Notes: generated by a model not told the origin, from the letters alone. A DNA stretch of 64,000 nucleotides from Frankia alni ACN14a (GCF_000058485.1 NC_008278.1:924962-988961), one strand, 5' to 3'; counted from the stretch's first letter, positions 17,361 to 25,440 are shown. Program-made: numbers and translations.

Positions 17361-18158
17361 TCACCAGTAGAGCAGCCAGGAGTCGCCGCTCCAGATGCCG
17401 TGCCCCTGGAGGGTCAGCCGCTCGTCTCCCGGGCGCACCGATGCCGACGGGGCGATCTGGTGCAGCAGCAGCCCGGAGTGCACGACGAGCTCACCGGGGC
17501 TGTACGGCACGTACTGGAGCGGGTGGAAGCGCCGCAGGTCGCCGACACTGTCGATCAGATCCCGCCGCATCGCCTCCAGGAACGTGGCGTGGCTGACCGG
17601 CCAGGTGTTGAGGCCGCCGCCGGCCGCGGGCACCCGCAGCGGCAGGGTGAACGAGAACACCCGACTCGCGTCGACCTCATCGGGCCAGTCGAAGAGCCGG
17701 TACTGGAGGTCGAAGTGCACGGAGGCGCGTGGGCGGGTGAACACGGCCTCGGTGAACCACACGTGAAACCCGGGCAACGCGAACCACTCGGTGAACCGGA
17801 CCGGGGCATTGAGGACGTCGACGAGCGCGGCGGCGAGCCGGTTGTAGAGCCAGCCGAACCGATCCCACAGCAGCGGCCGGTGCCGCGCGGCGCGATCGTG
17901 GTAGTCGCCCGACTGAGAGTTCGGCGTGAGGTCGAGATAACTGGGCGTGCCGAGGGTGTGGAAGCCGGCGCCTCGCTCGATCCAGCTCGGCCGCTCCCGG
18001 TGCACCGCGTCACGGACGTTCTCGGCCTCCCGCGCCGACAACAGCCGCACGGTCGAGACGTCCGGCCGAGCCGCGGACCTGGCCGCGGTCGTCCTCGCGG
18101 TCGTGGTCGTCCCTGCGGTCATGGTCGTCCCCGCGGCCGTGGTTGCGATCGTGGTCAT
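17361..18158 (-). CDS. Putative Fe(II)/2-oxoglutarate-type dioxygenase
   Basis: 265 residues. After a Thr/Ala-rich leader (residues 1-30), the protein has RASVHFDLQYRLFDW with a His148-x-Asp150 iron pair, a beta strand pair VFSFTLPLRVP and LNTWPVSH, and a distal His (GELVVHSGLLLHQIAP, His227 or His233) followed by Arg247. This spacing fits a 2-oxoglutarate oxygenase barrel, although it is not the PhyH family and I know no close characterised relative. Its ATG overlaps the TGA of the ATP-grasp gene (ATGA), and GAGGAGG lies 5 bases upstream, so the two are translationally coupled. Likely a tailoring hydroxylase of the same pathway. Confidence 0.72.
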   Translation of the reverse strand: MTTIATTAAGTTMTAGTTTTARTTAARSAARPDVSTVRLLSAREAENVRDAVHRERPSWIERGAGFHTLGTPSYLDLTPNSQSGDYHDRAARHRPLLWDRFGWLYNRLAAALVDVLNAPVRFTEWFALPGFHVWFTEAVFTRPRASVHFDLQYRLFDWPDEVDASRVFSFTLPLRVPAAGGGLNTWPVSHATFLEAMRRDLIDSVGDLRRFHPLQYVPYSPGELVVHSGLLLHQIAPSASVRPGDERLTLQGHGIWSGDSWLLYW

Positions 18159-19276
18159 CCCATCCTCCTCGCAGCGGGTCCGGGGGTTGTCGTGACAGGT
18201 GCGGCGTGGTCGACGGTCGGCTGGTCGGCGGTCGGCTGATCGACGGTGGGCCGGTCGACGGCGGGTCCGAAGGCGGCTGGGCGGCGGGTGAGCAGGTCGA
18301 CCAAGGAGGCGGTGACGACGCCGCCGGCCCGGCGGTCGTACCAGTCGTAGCCGGGCATCGGGTTCGCCTCCAGCACCCAGTACCGGTCCCCGTCGACGCG
18401 CAGGTCCCAGCCGGCGAGCAGCAGGCCGGACTCGGCGGTCGCGGCGACGAGCAGCCTCACCAGGTCTCCGGGCAGGTCGACGTCGCTGAACTCGAGGTCG
18501 GCGGCATCGAGTTCGCGGTAGTCGACCGCCGCGGCGCCCTGTCCGTCCCCGTCGGATCGGCGTCGAACGATCTGCTGGGCGTGGACGGCGCCACCGCAGA
18601 CGTGGACGCGGACGTCCACTCCCGCGACGTACCGCTGGAGGTGCACCGGGCCCCGCCCGGTGCTGAAGCCGGCGGCCACGGTGAACTCCCCCGGGGCGAC
18701 GCGTCGGGTCCGGGCGCGCACCCCCGACAGCGGCTTGACGATCGTCGGTCCGGCCGCGGCGAACGCCCACAGCCGCTCGCCGTCGGAGCTGGTCAGACTC
18801 TCCGGTACCGCGAAGCCCGCCCGCGCGAGTCGAGCCTCGTGCAGCGGCTTCGCGCCGTTGTCCGCCCAGGCGCTCGGCCGGTTGGCGACGGGCCCCGGCA
18901 CGTGGTCGAGCCACGCCGCCAGAGCGCCGACGAGCGCGCGCCACCGGGCCGCCAGCCGTGGGGCGGCTTCCAGACTGGACAGGTCGGCGAGCCGGACGAA
19001 GTACCCGCCCGCCGGGTCCAGGTCGAGCGCCTGCCGGCCGGTGACGAGCCGACTGGCGCCGTCGTCCGGAATCGCCAGCCGCCAGTCGCCGGTGCGCACG
19101 ACGTCGGCGAGGTCGATCGCGACGACGCCGGCCCCGCGCCGGCCCGCCCCGTCGACGAAGTGTCGCCAGGTGCCATCCGAGCCCAGCCCGATCGCGTAGA
19201 TCGGTGCGGCGACATGGTCGGGCGGGCCGTCGCCTGCGTCGCGCGGCGGCGCGGCCTGGCTGCCGGGACTCCCCAC
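18155..19276 (-). CDS. ATP-grasp ligase (RimK/MvdD-like)
   Basis: 373 residues with the diagnostic ATP-grasp features: GPTIVKPLSG with Lys181 for ATP, LQRYVAGVDVRVHVCGG with Asp221/Arg223, GWDLRVDGDRYWVLEANPMPGYDW with Asp291, Glu303 and Asn305 as Mg ligands. Enzymes of this branch form amide or ester bonds from a carboxyl-phosphate and include the graspetide (microviridin-type) macrocyclases that join Lys or Thr side chains to Asp/Glu. A poorly conserved tail with DQPTADQPTVDH repeats follows residue 335. GTG start with GGAGG 6 bases upstream, 1 base after the preceding stop. A Lys-Asp/Glu-repeat protein gene two genes upstream is the obvious substrate candidate. Confidence 0.85.
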   Translation of the reverse strand: MGSPGSQAAPPRDAGDGPPDHVAAPIYAIGLGSDGTWRHFVDGAGRRGAGVVAIDLADVVRTGDWRLAIPDDGASRLVTGRQALDLDPAGGYFVRLADLSSLEAAPRLAARWRALVGALAAWLDHVPGPVANRPSAWADNGAKPLHEARLARAGFAVPESLTSSDGERLWAFAAAGPTIVKPLSGVRARTRRVAPGEFTVAAGFSTGRGPVHLQRYVAGVDVRVHVCGGAVHAQQIVRRRSDGDGQGAAAVDYRELDAADLEFSDVDLPGDLVRLLVAATAESGLLLAGWDLRVDGDRYWVLEANPMPGYDWYDRRAGGVVTASLVDLLTRRPAAFGPAVDRPTVDQPTADQPTVDHAAPVTTTPGPAARRMG

Positions 19277-19277
19277 C

Positions 19278-20186
19278 TCAGGCCTCCGATCCGGGGAACA
19301 GGACCGTGAGTAGATGCGGACCGAGACCGAGCCAGGTCATGCGAACAATGTCGAGCCCCGGGAACGGATCGACGTCGACGAGGTGGGCGCTGCCCCCGTC
19401 GTCGCCGACCCGCCAGATCAGCGCGGCGAGGGTGAGCCCGAGCCGTTCGACCACCGCCAGGCTGCGGCCGGGCAGGTCGAGGTCGTCGATCTCGGCGGTC
19501 GTGCATCGCCAGGCGGACCCGGCGAGGACCACCACCACCTCGAAGACCGGGTCGGCCGCCGACCACCGCGCCCGGAACGGACCGCCGGCCGCGGGCGGCT
19601 GCGGCCAGCGCGCCGTCTCCCGGGTGACGGCGTCCTGCACCCACCACGCCTCGTCGGTCTGGCGGGCGGGGTCGGGGTAGGTCGAGGAGAAGACCTCGAT
19701 CGAACTCACCGGTTGCCCGGCCGCCATGTCGGTGAGGGCCGCCGAGCCGGAGACGGCGCTGCCGAACGCGACAACGGACGGCCGGTTCACGACGGGCAGG
19801 TCGGTGAGGGCGGCCGCCGCCCACAGCAGGGCGACGCACTCCTGGTACTGGAACTGCGCGTCGGGGCGCGCACCGGCGCCGACGACGGGGGGCGGGGGAA
19901 CCCGCAACAACATCGGCACCCGGGGCGTCACGAGGGCGGACCTGCCCGACACCGCGACGGTGAACAGTTGTGCCGCGTGGAAGGGGTCGAGGACGACGGC
20001 ACGCCGGCCGACCTCGTCCAGGTACTCGGCTACGAAGGAGGCGACCGCGTCATCGGGCTCGGCGACGATCAGCAGGTCGTCCTCGTCCAGCGCGGACGTG
20101 AGACCGGGCGTTGGCGTTGGCGTTGGCGTGATCCGGGCTGTCGGCGCGAGGGAGGCGGGGGCTGCGGCGTCGGTCTCGGCGGTCAT
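19278..20186 (-). CDS. Degenerate ATP-grasp-like partner protein
   Basis: 302 residues. Residues ~35-75 (DDLLIVAEPDDAVASFVAEYLDEVGRRAVVLDP) look like a pre-ATP-grasp Rossmann-like domain, and SLAVVERLGLTLAALIWRVGDDG followed by AHLVDVDPFPGLD parallels the C-terminal ATP-grasp motif. The metal-binding E-x-N of that motif is D-x-D, and I see no equivalent of the nucleotide-binding IVKP strand, so it is probably catalytically inactive. The gene lies between the repeat-protein gene (12 bases) and the ligase (1 base). No good ribosome site precedes the ATG, which suggests re-initiation from the upstream gene. A scaffold or leader-binding role is inferred from context. Confidence 0.65.
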   Translation of the reverse strand: MTAETDAAAPASLAPTARITPTPTPTPGLTSALDEDDLLIVAEPDDAVASFVAEYLDEVGRRAVVLDPFHAAQLFTVAVSGRSALVTPRVPMLLRVPPPPVVGAGARPDAQFQYQECVALLWAAAALTDLPVVNRPSVVAFGSAVSGSAALTDMAAGQPVSSIEVFSSTYPDPARQTDEAWWVQDAVTRETARWPQPPAAGGPFRARWSAADPVFEVVVVLAGSAWRCTTAEIDDLDLPGRSLAVVERLGLTLAALIWRVGDDGGSAHLVDVDPFPGLDIVRMTWLGLGPHLLTVLFPGSEA

Positions 20187-20198
20187 CGTGGCGTTCGT

Positions 20199-20861
20199 TC
20201 AGATCACCACGCCGGCCAGCCGCAGGTAGCGGTTGATCCGGGAGGCGCGGAGCGTGGCGGCGACGTCGTCGGCGACGTCGTCGGGGTCGTGGCCGGGGTC
20301 GTGGCCGGTGCGGCCCGTCGCCGACGCCCGTGCCCACTCGGAATCATCGAGGTGACCGTCCTGCGGGTTGCCGTCCTTCGCATATCGGTCAGGCGGGTGC
20401 TCGACGCTGGGCGAGCCAACGGGTGAGCGGCCGGACGTGTCGTTCGGGAAGCGCGTGGTGGGCGCGCCGACGCCCGGATCCGCCCGATCCCACCGATCTT
20501 TCCCGTCTTTGGTATCTTTTGTGTCTTTTCCGTAATCCTTGGTGTCCTTGAATTCCTTCCCGTCCTTGCGGTCCTTGCCGTCCTTGCCGTCCTTGACATC
20601 CTTCCATTCCTTGCTGTCCTTCCCCTCCTTGCCGTCCTTGCTGTCCTTCCCGTCCTTGCCGTCCTTGAAGTCCTTGAACTTGCCGGACGGGCTCCTGGCG
20701 AAGGTGCCGGGCAGCCCGGCGGTCAGCAGTTCGGAGGAGGTCTCCTCCGGCGACTCGGTCGTGTCCTTCTGCAGTCGTGACCACAGCACGGCCATCACGT
20801 TGTGGCGGTCGTCAGCCGTCAGGAACGGCATCACGCGGGCTTCGTCCATGGACCAGGGCAT
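20199..20861 (-). CDS. Lys-Asp/Glu repeat protein, candidate modified-peptide precursor
   Basis: 220 residues in three parts. Residues 1-60 are an ordinary, leader-like sequence (MPFLTADDRHNVMAVLWSRLQ...). Residues 63-123 are 20 consecutive Lys-Asp/Glu-X units (17 Asp, 3 Glu; one unit carries an extra Gly). Residues 124-220 are hydrophilic, ending LRLAGVVI. No signal peptide or Cys. AAGGAGG lies 10 bases upstream of ATG 20861, the strongest site of the operon, consistent with a protein needed in excess over its enzymes. The regular pairing of a side-chain amine and carboxylate suits ATP-grasp-catalysed amide cross-linking as in microviridins, but this repeat is unlike graspetide cores I know. 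A disordered polyampholyte is the alternative. Confidence 0.75.
   Translation of the reverse strand: MPWSMDEARVMPFLTADDRHNVMAVLWSRLQKDTTESPEETSSELLTAGLPGTFARSPSGKFKDFKDGKDGKDSKDGKEGKDSKEWKDVKDGKDGKDRKDGKEFKDTKDYGKDTKDTKDGKDRWDRADPGVGAPTTRFPNDTSGRSPVGSPSVEHPPDRYAKDGNPQDGHLDDSEWARASATGRTGHDPGHDPDDVADDVAATLRASRINRYLRLAGVVI
20493..20675 (-). repeat. 9-bp tandem repeat encoding Lys-Asp-X units
   Basis: About twenty 9-base units of the form AAG-GAC-NNN on the minus strand (GTCCTTNNN on the plus strand). The Lys and Asp/Glu codons are nearly invariant while the third codon varies (Gly, Ser, Thr, Phe, Val, Trp, Arg, Tyr), and one unit has an added codon. Period and frame are kept throughout. Confidence 0.92.
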
Positions 20862-20952
20862 CGCCGGTCAACCTCCTTGGCGTTGCTGCTCTGTCAGCAG
20901 GTGCTGCTGCGTGGTGAGCTGGTGCTGCGTCGTGGGATGGTGCCGGCGGTGC

Positions 20953-21114
20953 GTCGCCGGGCGGGTGGAACAGGAGATGGTCGAAGACCCAGAGGAAGTC
21001 GAAGCCCGCGGACTCCGCCTGCTGCGCAGGATCTCGTACGTCGAGGTGGGATGGTTGTTTCCAGGGATATTCGGAGACTGGAAGCACCACGCCGACCTGC
21101 AACGTGGCGCCCAT
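20953..21114 (-). pseudogene. N-terminal fragment of a luciferase-like oxidoreductase
   Basis: From ATG 21114 the frame reads like the start of an LLM oxidoreductase: LQVGVVLPVSEYPW, AQQAESAGFDFLWVFDHLLF, PPGD. After about 54 residues the similarity stops and the frame runs into Ala/Pro-rich sequence overlapping the start of the repeat-protein gene. The rest of the barrel is absent, so this is a truncated remnant directly upstream of the operon. Confidence 0.6.
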
Positions 21115-21506
21115 TGAAGCTCGACCGAACGTGACGGCGGCCTCCACGGTCTCCATCGTAGCCAGCGGCGGTTACGTTTTTCGAGCGTTGACGAACGTTT
21201 CCCCAGGCGCCGGCGGCCGGGTCGAGGCCCTGGCCGGGAAAGCGGGAAACTGCGGGACGGCGTTCGCCGGTTCCGGCGGTCGCCGATTCACGGGACGCCA
21301 CCCGGACGTGTACGAATCCCGGCGCGGGCCACCGTCACACCCGGTGGGAATCCGACGGCTTCGTCGCCGCCGCTGTCGATTGCCCGAGGCGCCGGCCGGA
21401 TCGAGGGGCGGGGCTCCGGGAACCGGGGACGAACCTCTCCTATCCTCTCATCAGGCACCTGGGCTGTTGTCGCCGATCGGGGCGGACGAGCGTAGTGGAG
21501 GCAGCG
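21115..21506. other. Intergenic region, about 390 bases
   Basis: It lies between the pseudogene start and the DUF574 gene. AT-richer patches near 21160-21200 (TTACGTTTTTCGAGCG) could hold promoters. I see no supported gene. Confidence 0.35.
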
Positions 21507-22385
21507 GTGAACGCGGAGATCGGCACGGATCCGCAACCGTCCGAGGGCTCGGGCGACACGCCATGGTGGCAGTCCGTGGCCGACGACCCGAAGCCGGTGG
21601 AGCTGCGAGTGGACCTGCCGCATCCGGCCCGGATGTACGACTACTACCTCGGCGGGAAGGACAACTTTCCCGCCGACCGGGAGGCCGCCGAGCAGGCTCG
21701 GGCCGTCGCACCGAACGCGAGCGTCGCCGCCCGCGCCAACCGGGCGTTCATGGCCCGGGCGGTGCGCCACCTGGCCGGCGAGGCCGGCATCGACCAGTTC
21801 CTCGACATCGGCACGGGGATCCCGACGAGCCCGAACCTGCACGAGATAGCGCAGGAGGCCGTCGAGGGCGCCCGGGTCGTCTACGTCGACAACGACCCGA
21901 TCGTGCTCACCCACGCCCGCGCGCTGCTCACCGGCACCCCGGCGGGACGGACCGCCTACCTCGACGCCGATGTGCGGGACGTCAGGCGAATCCTGACCGC
22001 CCCGGAGGTCACGGACACCCTCGACCTGTCCCGGCCGGTGGCGCTGTCGTTGCTCGCGGTGGGCCACTTCCTGCCCGACTCCGACGACCCGGGCGCCATC
22101 GTCCGCCGGCTCGTCGACGCCCTGCCGGCGGGCAGCTACCTCGTCCTGTCCCATCTCACGCCCGACCACGACCCGTCGATCGAGGCCGGCGCCAAGGCCT
22201 ACCGCGCGCGTGGCATCCCGCTGCGGCCCCGGACCCGGGCCGAGATCGAGGCGCTGTTCGGCGGCCTGGAACTACTCGACCCGGGGCTGGTCTGCGTGCA
22301 CCGCTGGCGGCCCGACGCCACCGTGCCGACCGACCTGACCGACGCGCAGGTCAGCGCCTACGGGGCCATCGGCCGCAAGGGCTGA
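21507..22385 (+). CDS. DUF574 / SAV2177-family SAM-dependent methyltransferase
   Basis: About 292 residues. Family marks: HPARMYDYYLGGKDNFPADREAAEQ, then ARANRAFMARAVRHLA, motif I FLDIGTGIPTSPNLHEIAQ, VVYVDNDPIVLTHARALL and the LLAVGHFLPDSDDPGAIVRRLVDALPAGSYLVLSH strand-helix. The family is greatly expanded in actinomycetes and has SAM-binding structures, but its substrates are not known. GTG at 21507 is preferred because GGAGG lies 5 bases upstream; GTG 21495 overlaps that site. Confidence 0.9.
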   Translation: MNAEIGTDPQPSEGSGDTPWWQSVADDPKPVELRVDLPHPARMYDYYLGGKDNFPADREAAEQARAVAPNASVAARANRAFMARAVRHLAGEAGIDQFLDIGTGIPTSPNLHEIAQEAVEGARVVYVDNDPIVLTHARALLTGTPAGRTAYLDADVRDVRRILTAPEVTDTLDLSRPVALSLLAVGHFLPDSDDPGAIVRRLVDALPAGSYLVLSHLTPDHDPSIEAGAKAYRARGIPLRPRTRAEIEALFGGLELLDPGLVCVHRWRPDATVPTDLTDAQVSAYGAIGRKG

Positions 22386-22433
22386 CGCCCGCCCGCTCGG
22401 CGCTTGGCCGGCCCCGGTCCGGCGCGGCGGGCG
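22386..22433. terminator. Probable bidirectional terminator
   Basis: CGCCCGCC (22386-22393) pairs with GGCGGGCG (22426-22433), with GC-rich sequence between them, in the 52-base gap between the convergent DUF574 and GH3 genes. Confidence 0.4.
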
Positions 22434-22437
22434 GGGG

Positions 22438-24324
22438 TCAGCAGGGGCGCAGTGCGGTCAGGCCGGAGCCGCGGGGGAGGGGACGGCCCGAGGGGGCGGT
22501 CGCGGCGACCGGGAGGCGGCCGCGCGGCGGGGCTGCGCCGGTGAGCACGTCGGCCAGGGCCGCGAGGGAGGCCGGGTCGGCGGAGTAGGTGGCCAGCCAC
22601 GCGGCGGCGGCGGTCGGCGGGTGGTAGGGCGTGGCCGTGGAGACGACGACCGTGCCGGGGCCGGTGCGGGCGGGCGGCCCGGCGCCTCCCGCGAGGACGA
22701 TCGTCACCGGGGCGGTTTCAGCGGCGCCGCCGGGGCCCGCGGCGGCGGATCCGCCGGGGGGCGGCGCGGTGGTGCCCGGCGCCGGGGCGACGACTCCCCG
22801 GGCGGCGAGGGCCGCGCGCAGGCGGGCGGCCGCGGTGGACGAGCCGGCGACCGTGACCGGGGCGCCCGCGCGCAGGGGGAGGATCCCGCAGTCCTGCGTC
22901 AGGAGAGTGACGGACCGGGACGCGACCCGGGCGGCCACGGCGGGTCCGTCACCGGCCGGCGCCGGGGAGGCATGCGCGAGGCGCCACTTCAGGCGCAGCA
23001 CGCGCCGCGCCGATTCGTCGATGCGGCCGGCCGGGATCCGGCCGCTGCGCAGCGCGGCGAGCAGGCCGTCGCGGGCCTCGACGAGCCGCGGCGGCATCAG
23101 CAGCAGGTCGTCGCCGGCGAGCACGGCCCGCACGGCGGCCTCGCCGGGCGAGTACCGCCTGGTGATGGCTGCCATGTTCAGCGCGTCGGTGACGACCACG
23201 CCGTCGAAGCCGAGCTCCCGGCGCAGCAGCGAGGTCACCACCGACGGGGACAGCGACGCCGGTGACCCGCCGTCCAACGCGGTGGCGAGCAGATGCCCGA
23301 CCATCACCATCGGCGCCCCGGCGGCGACGGCGGCGCGAAACGGTGCCAGGTCGACGGCGTCGAGGCGCTCGCGGGAGGACGCGACCACCGGCAGGTCGAG
23401 GTGGCTGTCGACCGACGTCGAGCCGTGCCCGGGGAAGTGCTTCGGGGCGGCGGCCACCCCCGCCGAGGCGAATCCGCTCACGGCCGCGGCGGTGAGGCGG
23501 GCGACCGCGGCCGGGTCGTCGCCGAACGACCGCTCGCCGATCACCGGGTTGGCCGGGTTGGTGTTGACGTCCGCGTCGGGGGCGAAGTCGACGTTGATGC
23601 CGAGCGCACGCAGGTCCGTGCCGGTCACCCGGGCGGCGTCACGGGCGTCCTCGACGCGGCCGCTCGCGCCCTGCGCCATCGCGTCGGGCAGCAGGGTCAC
23701 CCCGTCGCGGATCCGCATCACCGGCCCCTGCTCCTGGTCGGCGGCGACGAGCAGGGGAATGGCCGCGGCGCCCTGTAACCCGGCGGTGAGGCCGAGGACC
23801 TGGCCGGGGGCGATGACGTTGTCGGGTAACGCACCCGGCCCGGCGCCTGCGGCGTCGAACAGGACGACGCCGCCGAGGCCGAGCTCGCGCACGGCGGCGG
23901 CGGCCGTGTCCGTGCCCGCGACCGTCCGGTTGCCGGCCAGTGCGGCCGGCGTGCGGTCATCCGGCGTCGTCCCGAACACGTAGCCCATGAGTAACTGGCC
24001 GATCCGCTGCTCGGGCGTCATCCGCGCGAGCGTCGAGTCCACCCACGCCGTCTCCGCGTCGTCGGTCGCCGACCCCGGAGTGGGGTCCGCCGTCGCGGCG
24101 GTCCCCGGGGACGCGGTGGGGTGCGCCGCGTCGACGGCCGCGGCGAGCGCGTCCGGGGCCGGGGGCGTGGCGCCGCGGGTGCCGTCCCCGCCGGTCCGCT
24201 CCGGATCACGCCCGAAGCAGCCCGCGACCAGCAGGAGGCAGGCCAGCAGCACGACGACGGCCCGCGGCGGCCGGCGCCGCCGTCTGGTCACCACCGACCC
24301 GGTCACCACCGATCTGGTCACCAC
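22438..24324 (-). CDS. Lipoprotein glycoside hydrolase family 3 (NagZ-like)
   Basis: About 628 residues. The N-terminus is basic, then VVVLLACLLLVAGC, a lipobox with Cys36, so the protein is anchored outside the membrane. The GH3 barrel carries GVNVDFAPDADVNTNP-like sequence, KHFPGHGSTSVDSHLDLPVV (the His/Asp pair typical of beta-N-acetylhexosaminidases) and GFDGVVVTDALNM with the nucleophile Asp. A second C-terminal domain follows. NagZ enzymes release GlcNAc from peptidoglycan fragments; a secreted form would act in wall recycling. Its first codons lie in a repeat of GGTCACCACCGATCT (about 24285-24330, plus strand), which makes the exact GTG start uncertain. Confidence 0.87.
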   Translation of the reverse strand: MVTRSVVTGSVVTRRRRRPPRAVVVLLACLLLVAGCFGRDPERTGGDGTRGATPPAPDALAAAVDAAHPTASPGTAATADPTPGSATDDAETAWVDSTLARMTPEQRIGQLLMGYVFGTTPDDRTPAALAGNRTVAGTDTAAAAVRELGLGGVVLFDAAGAGPGALPDNVIAPGQVLGLTAGLQGAAAIPLLVAADQEQGPVMRIRDGVTLLPDAMAQGASGRVEDARDAARVTGTDLRALGINVDFAPDADVNTNPANPVIGERSFGDDPAAVARLTAAAVSGFASAGVAAAPKHFPGHGSTSVDSHLDLPVVASSRERLDAVDLAPFRAAVAAGAPMVMVGHLLATALDGGSPASLSPSVVTSLLRRELGFDGVVVTDALNMAAITRRYSPGEAAVRAVLAGDDLLLMPPRLVEARDGLLAALRSGRIPAGRIDESARRVLRLKWRLAHASPAPAGDGPAVAARVASRSVTLLTQDCGILPLRAGAPVTVAGSSTAAARLRAALAARGVVAPAPGTTAPPPGGSAAAGPGGAAETAPVTIVLAGGAGPPARTGPGTVVVSTATPYHPPTAAAAWLATYSADPASLAALADVLTGAAPPRGRLPVAATAPSGRPLPRGSGLTALRPC

Positions 24325-24488
24325 CGATCGGGCCCCGCGTCCGGAGTACCGGAACTCATCGTGTCGATGAGTGATCGACCGCCTTCCTGATCATCCGAGT
24401 GAACGAGGACGGCCGTGAGTCCGCCCTGCACGGGCCGACTTGACTGGATGACTTCAGGTGCCTGGTGGACTTCAGGTGCTGGGTGACG

Positions 24489-25247
24489 TCAGGTGCTGGG
24501 GCGCAGGCCGCCGTCGACCTCGATGACGGTGCCGTTGACGAACGACGAACCCGGCGTGGCGAGGTCGCGGACCACGGTGGCTATCTCGGCGGGCTCCCCG
24601 CCGCGGCCCACCGAGATGCCCGCGACGATCCGCTCGTGCCACTCGGTCGGGATCGCCCCGGAGTACAGCTCGGTGTCCGGCACGTAACCGGGGGCGACGG
24701 CGTTGACCGTCACCCCGTCGGGGCCGTAGTCGTTGGCGAGGCCGACGACGATCCGGTTGAGCGCGGCCTTGGTGGCGGCGTAACCCGGGTCGCCGCCGGC
24801 ACTGCGCGCCGACCTGGAGCTGATCATGATGATGCGCCCGCCCGGCCGCCGGATCGCGGGGCCGAGCGCCTGGGTGACCAGCAGGGCGCTGACGACGTTC
24901 TGCAGGTAGAGCGTCGTGTGCCTGGTCGCCAGGTCGCGCAGCGAGGTCACCGGCGCGGGGTGGGTGCCGCCCGCGTTGTTGACCAGCGCATCGAGGGTGC
25001 CGAACTCGCCGGTCACGAACTCGGCGAGGCGTTCGACCTGGTCGGGGTCGGTGACGTCGGCGGCGAAGGACAGCACCGGCGGGCCGCCGACCTCGGCGTT
25101 GATGTCCTTGGCCGCGGACTCCAACCGATCGGGGCGGCGCCCGACGATGACCACCCGGTCGCCGCGTTCGGCCAGCGCCCGCGCGATCGCCCGGCCGATC
25201 CCCGTCCCGCCGCCGGTCACCACGGCCGTCCCTGCCTGCTCGCTCAT
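24489..25247 (-). CDS. Short-chain dehydrogenase/reductase
   Basis: 252 residues, classical SDR length. NADP-binding TGGGTGIG and VGRRPDRL, NNAGG, the catalytic Ser in IIMISSRSARSAGG, and Tyr/Lys in PGYAATKAAL are all present, with EVDGGLRPST at the end. It is a 3-oxoacyl-ACP-reductase-like (FabG/DUF family) oxidoreductase of unknown substrate. ATG 25247 has GAGGAGG 7 bases upstream; the longer frame has no support. The enoyl-CoA hydratase gene lies upstream on the same strand, 193 bases away, which hints at fatty-acid or steroid-type catabolism. Confidence 0.9.
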   Translation of the reverse strand: MSEQAGTAVVTGGGTGIGRAIARALAERGDRVVIVGRRPDRLESAAKDINAEVGGPPVLSFAADVTDPDQVERLAEFVTGEFGTLDALVNNAGGTHPAPVTSLRDLATRHTTLYLQNVVSALLVTQALGPAIRRPGGRIIMISSRSARSAGGDPGYAATKAALNRIVVGLANDYGPDGVTVNAVAPGYVPDTELYSGAIPTEWHERIVAGISVGRGGEPAEIATVVRDLATPGSSFVNGTVIEVDGGLRPST

Positions 25248-25440
25248 CGCAACGCCTCCTCGCGCCGGTTGATGTCGCAATGCATCGGCTTGTACCCAGA
25301 CGTCCCCAGTCTCGTCGATGCCCCGACCCCTGGCGCCCATCACCCCCCGCCGACCGCCGCAGCAGCGGTGTGGGCGTACTCCGCGCCGCTTGCACCGTCT
25401 TCTCGGCGCGCCCGGCCACCGCCAGGCCTGCGCGCGCCGG

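Noticed and set aside
20389-20784. A collagen-like Gly-x-Gln/Arg repeat frame opposite the third codon positions of the Lys-Asp repeat
   Set aside because: It is the same 9-bp repeat read in another frame. The Lys-Asp frame has the ribosome site, sensible flanks and operon spacing, so the collagen-like frame is a shadow.
20539-21117. Plus-strand Leu-Pro-Ser repeat ORF across the repeat tract
   Set aside because: It is the antisense reading of the AAG-GAC repeat, with no ribosome site and no domain.
20812-21156. Treating the truncated luciferase-like frame as a full gene
   Set aside because: Only the first ~54 residues resemble the family; the remainder overlaps the start of the repeat-protein gene and is low-complexity.
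21288-22169. Minus-strand ORF antisense to the DUF574 methyltransferase
   Set aside because: Composition typical of an antisense shadow and no domains.
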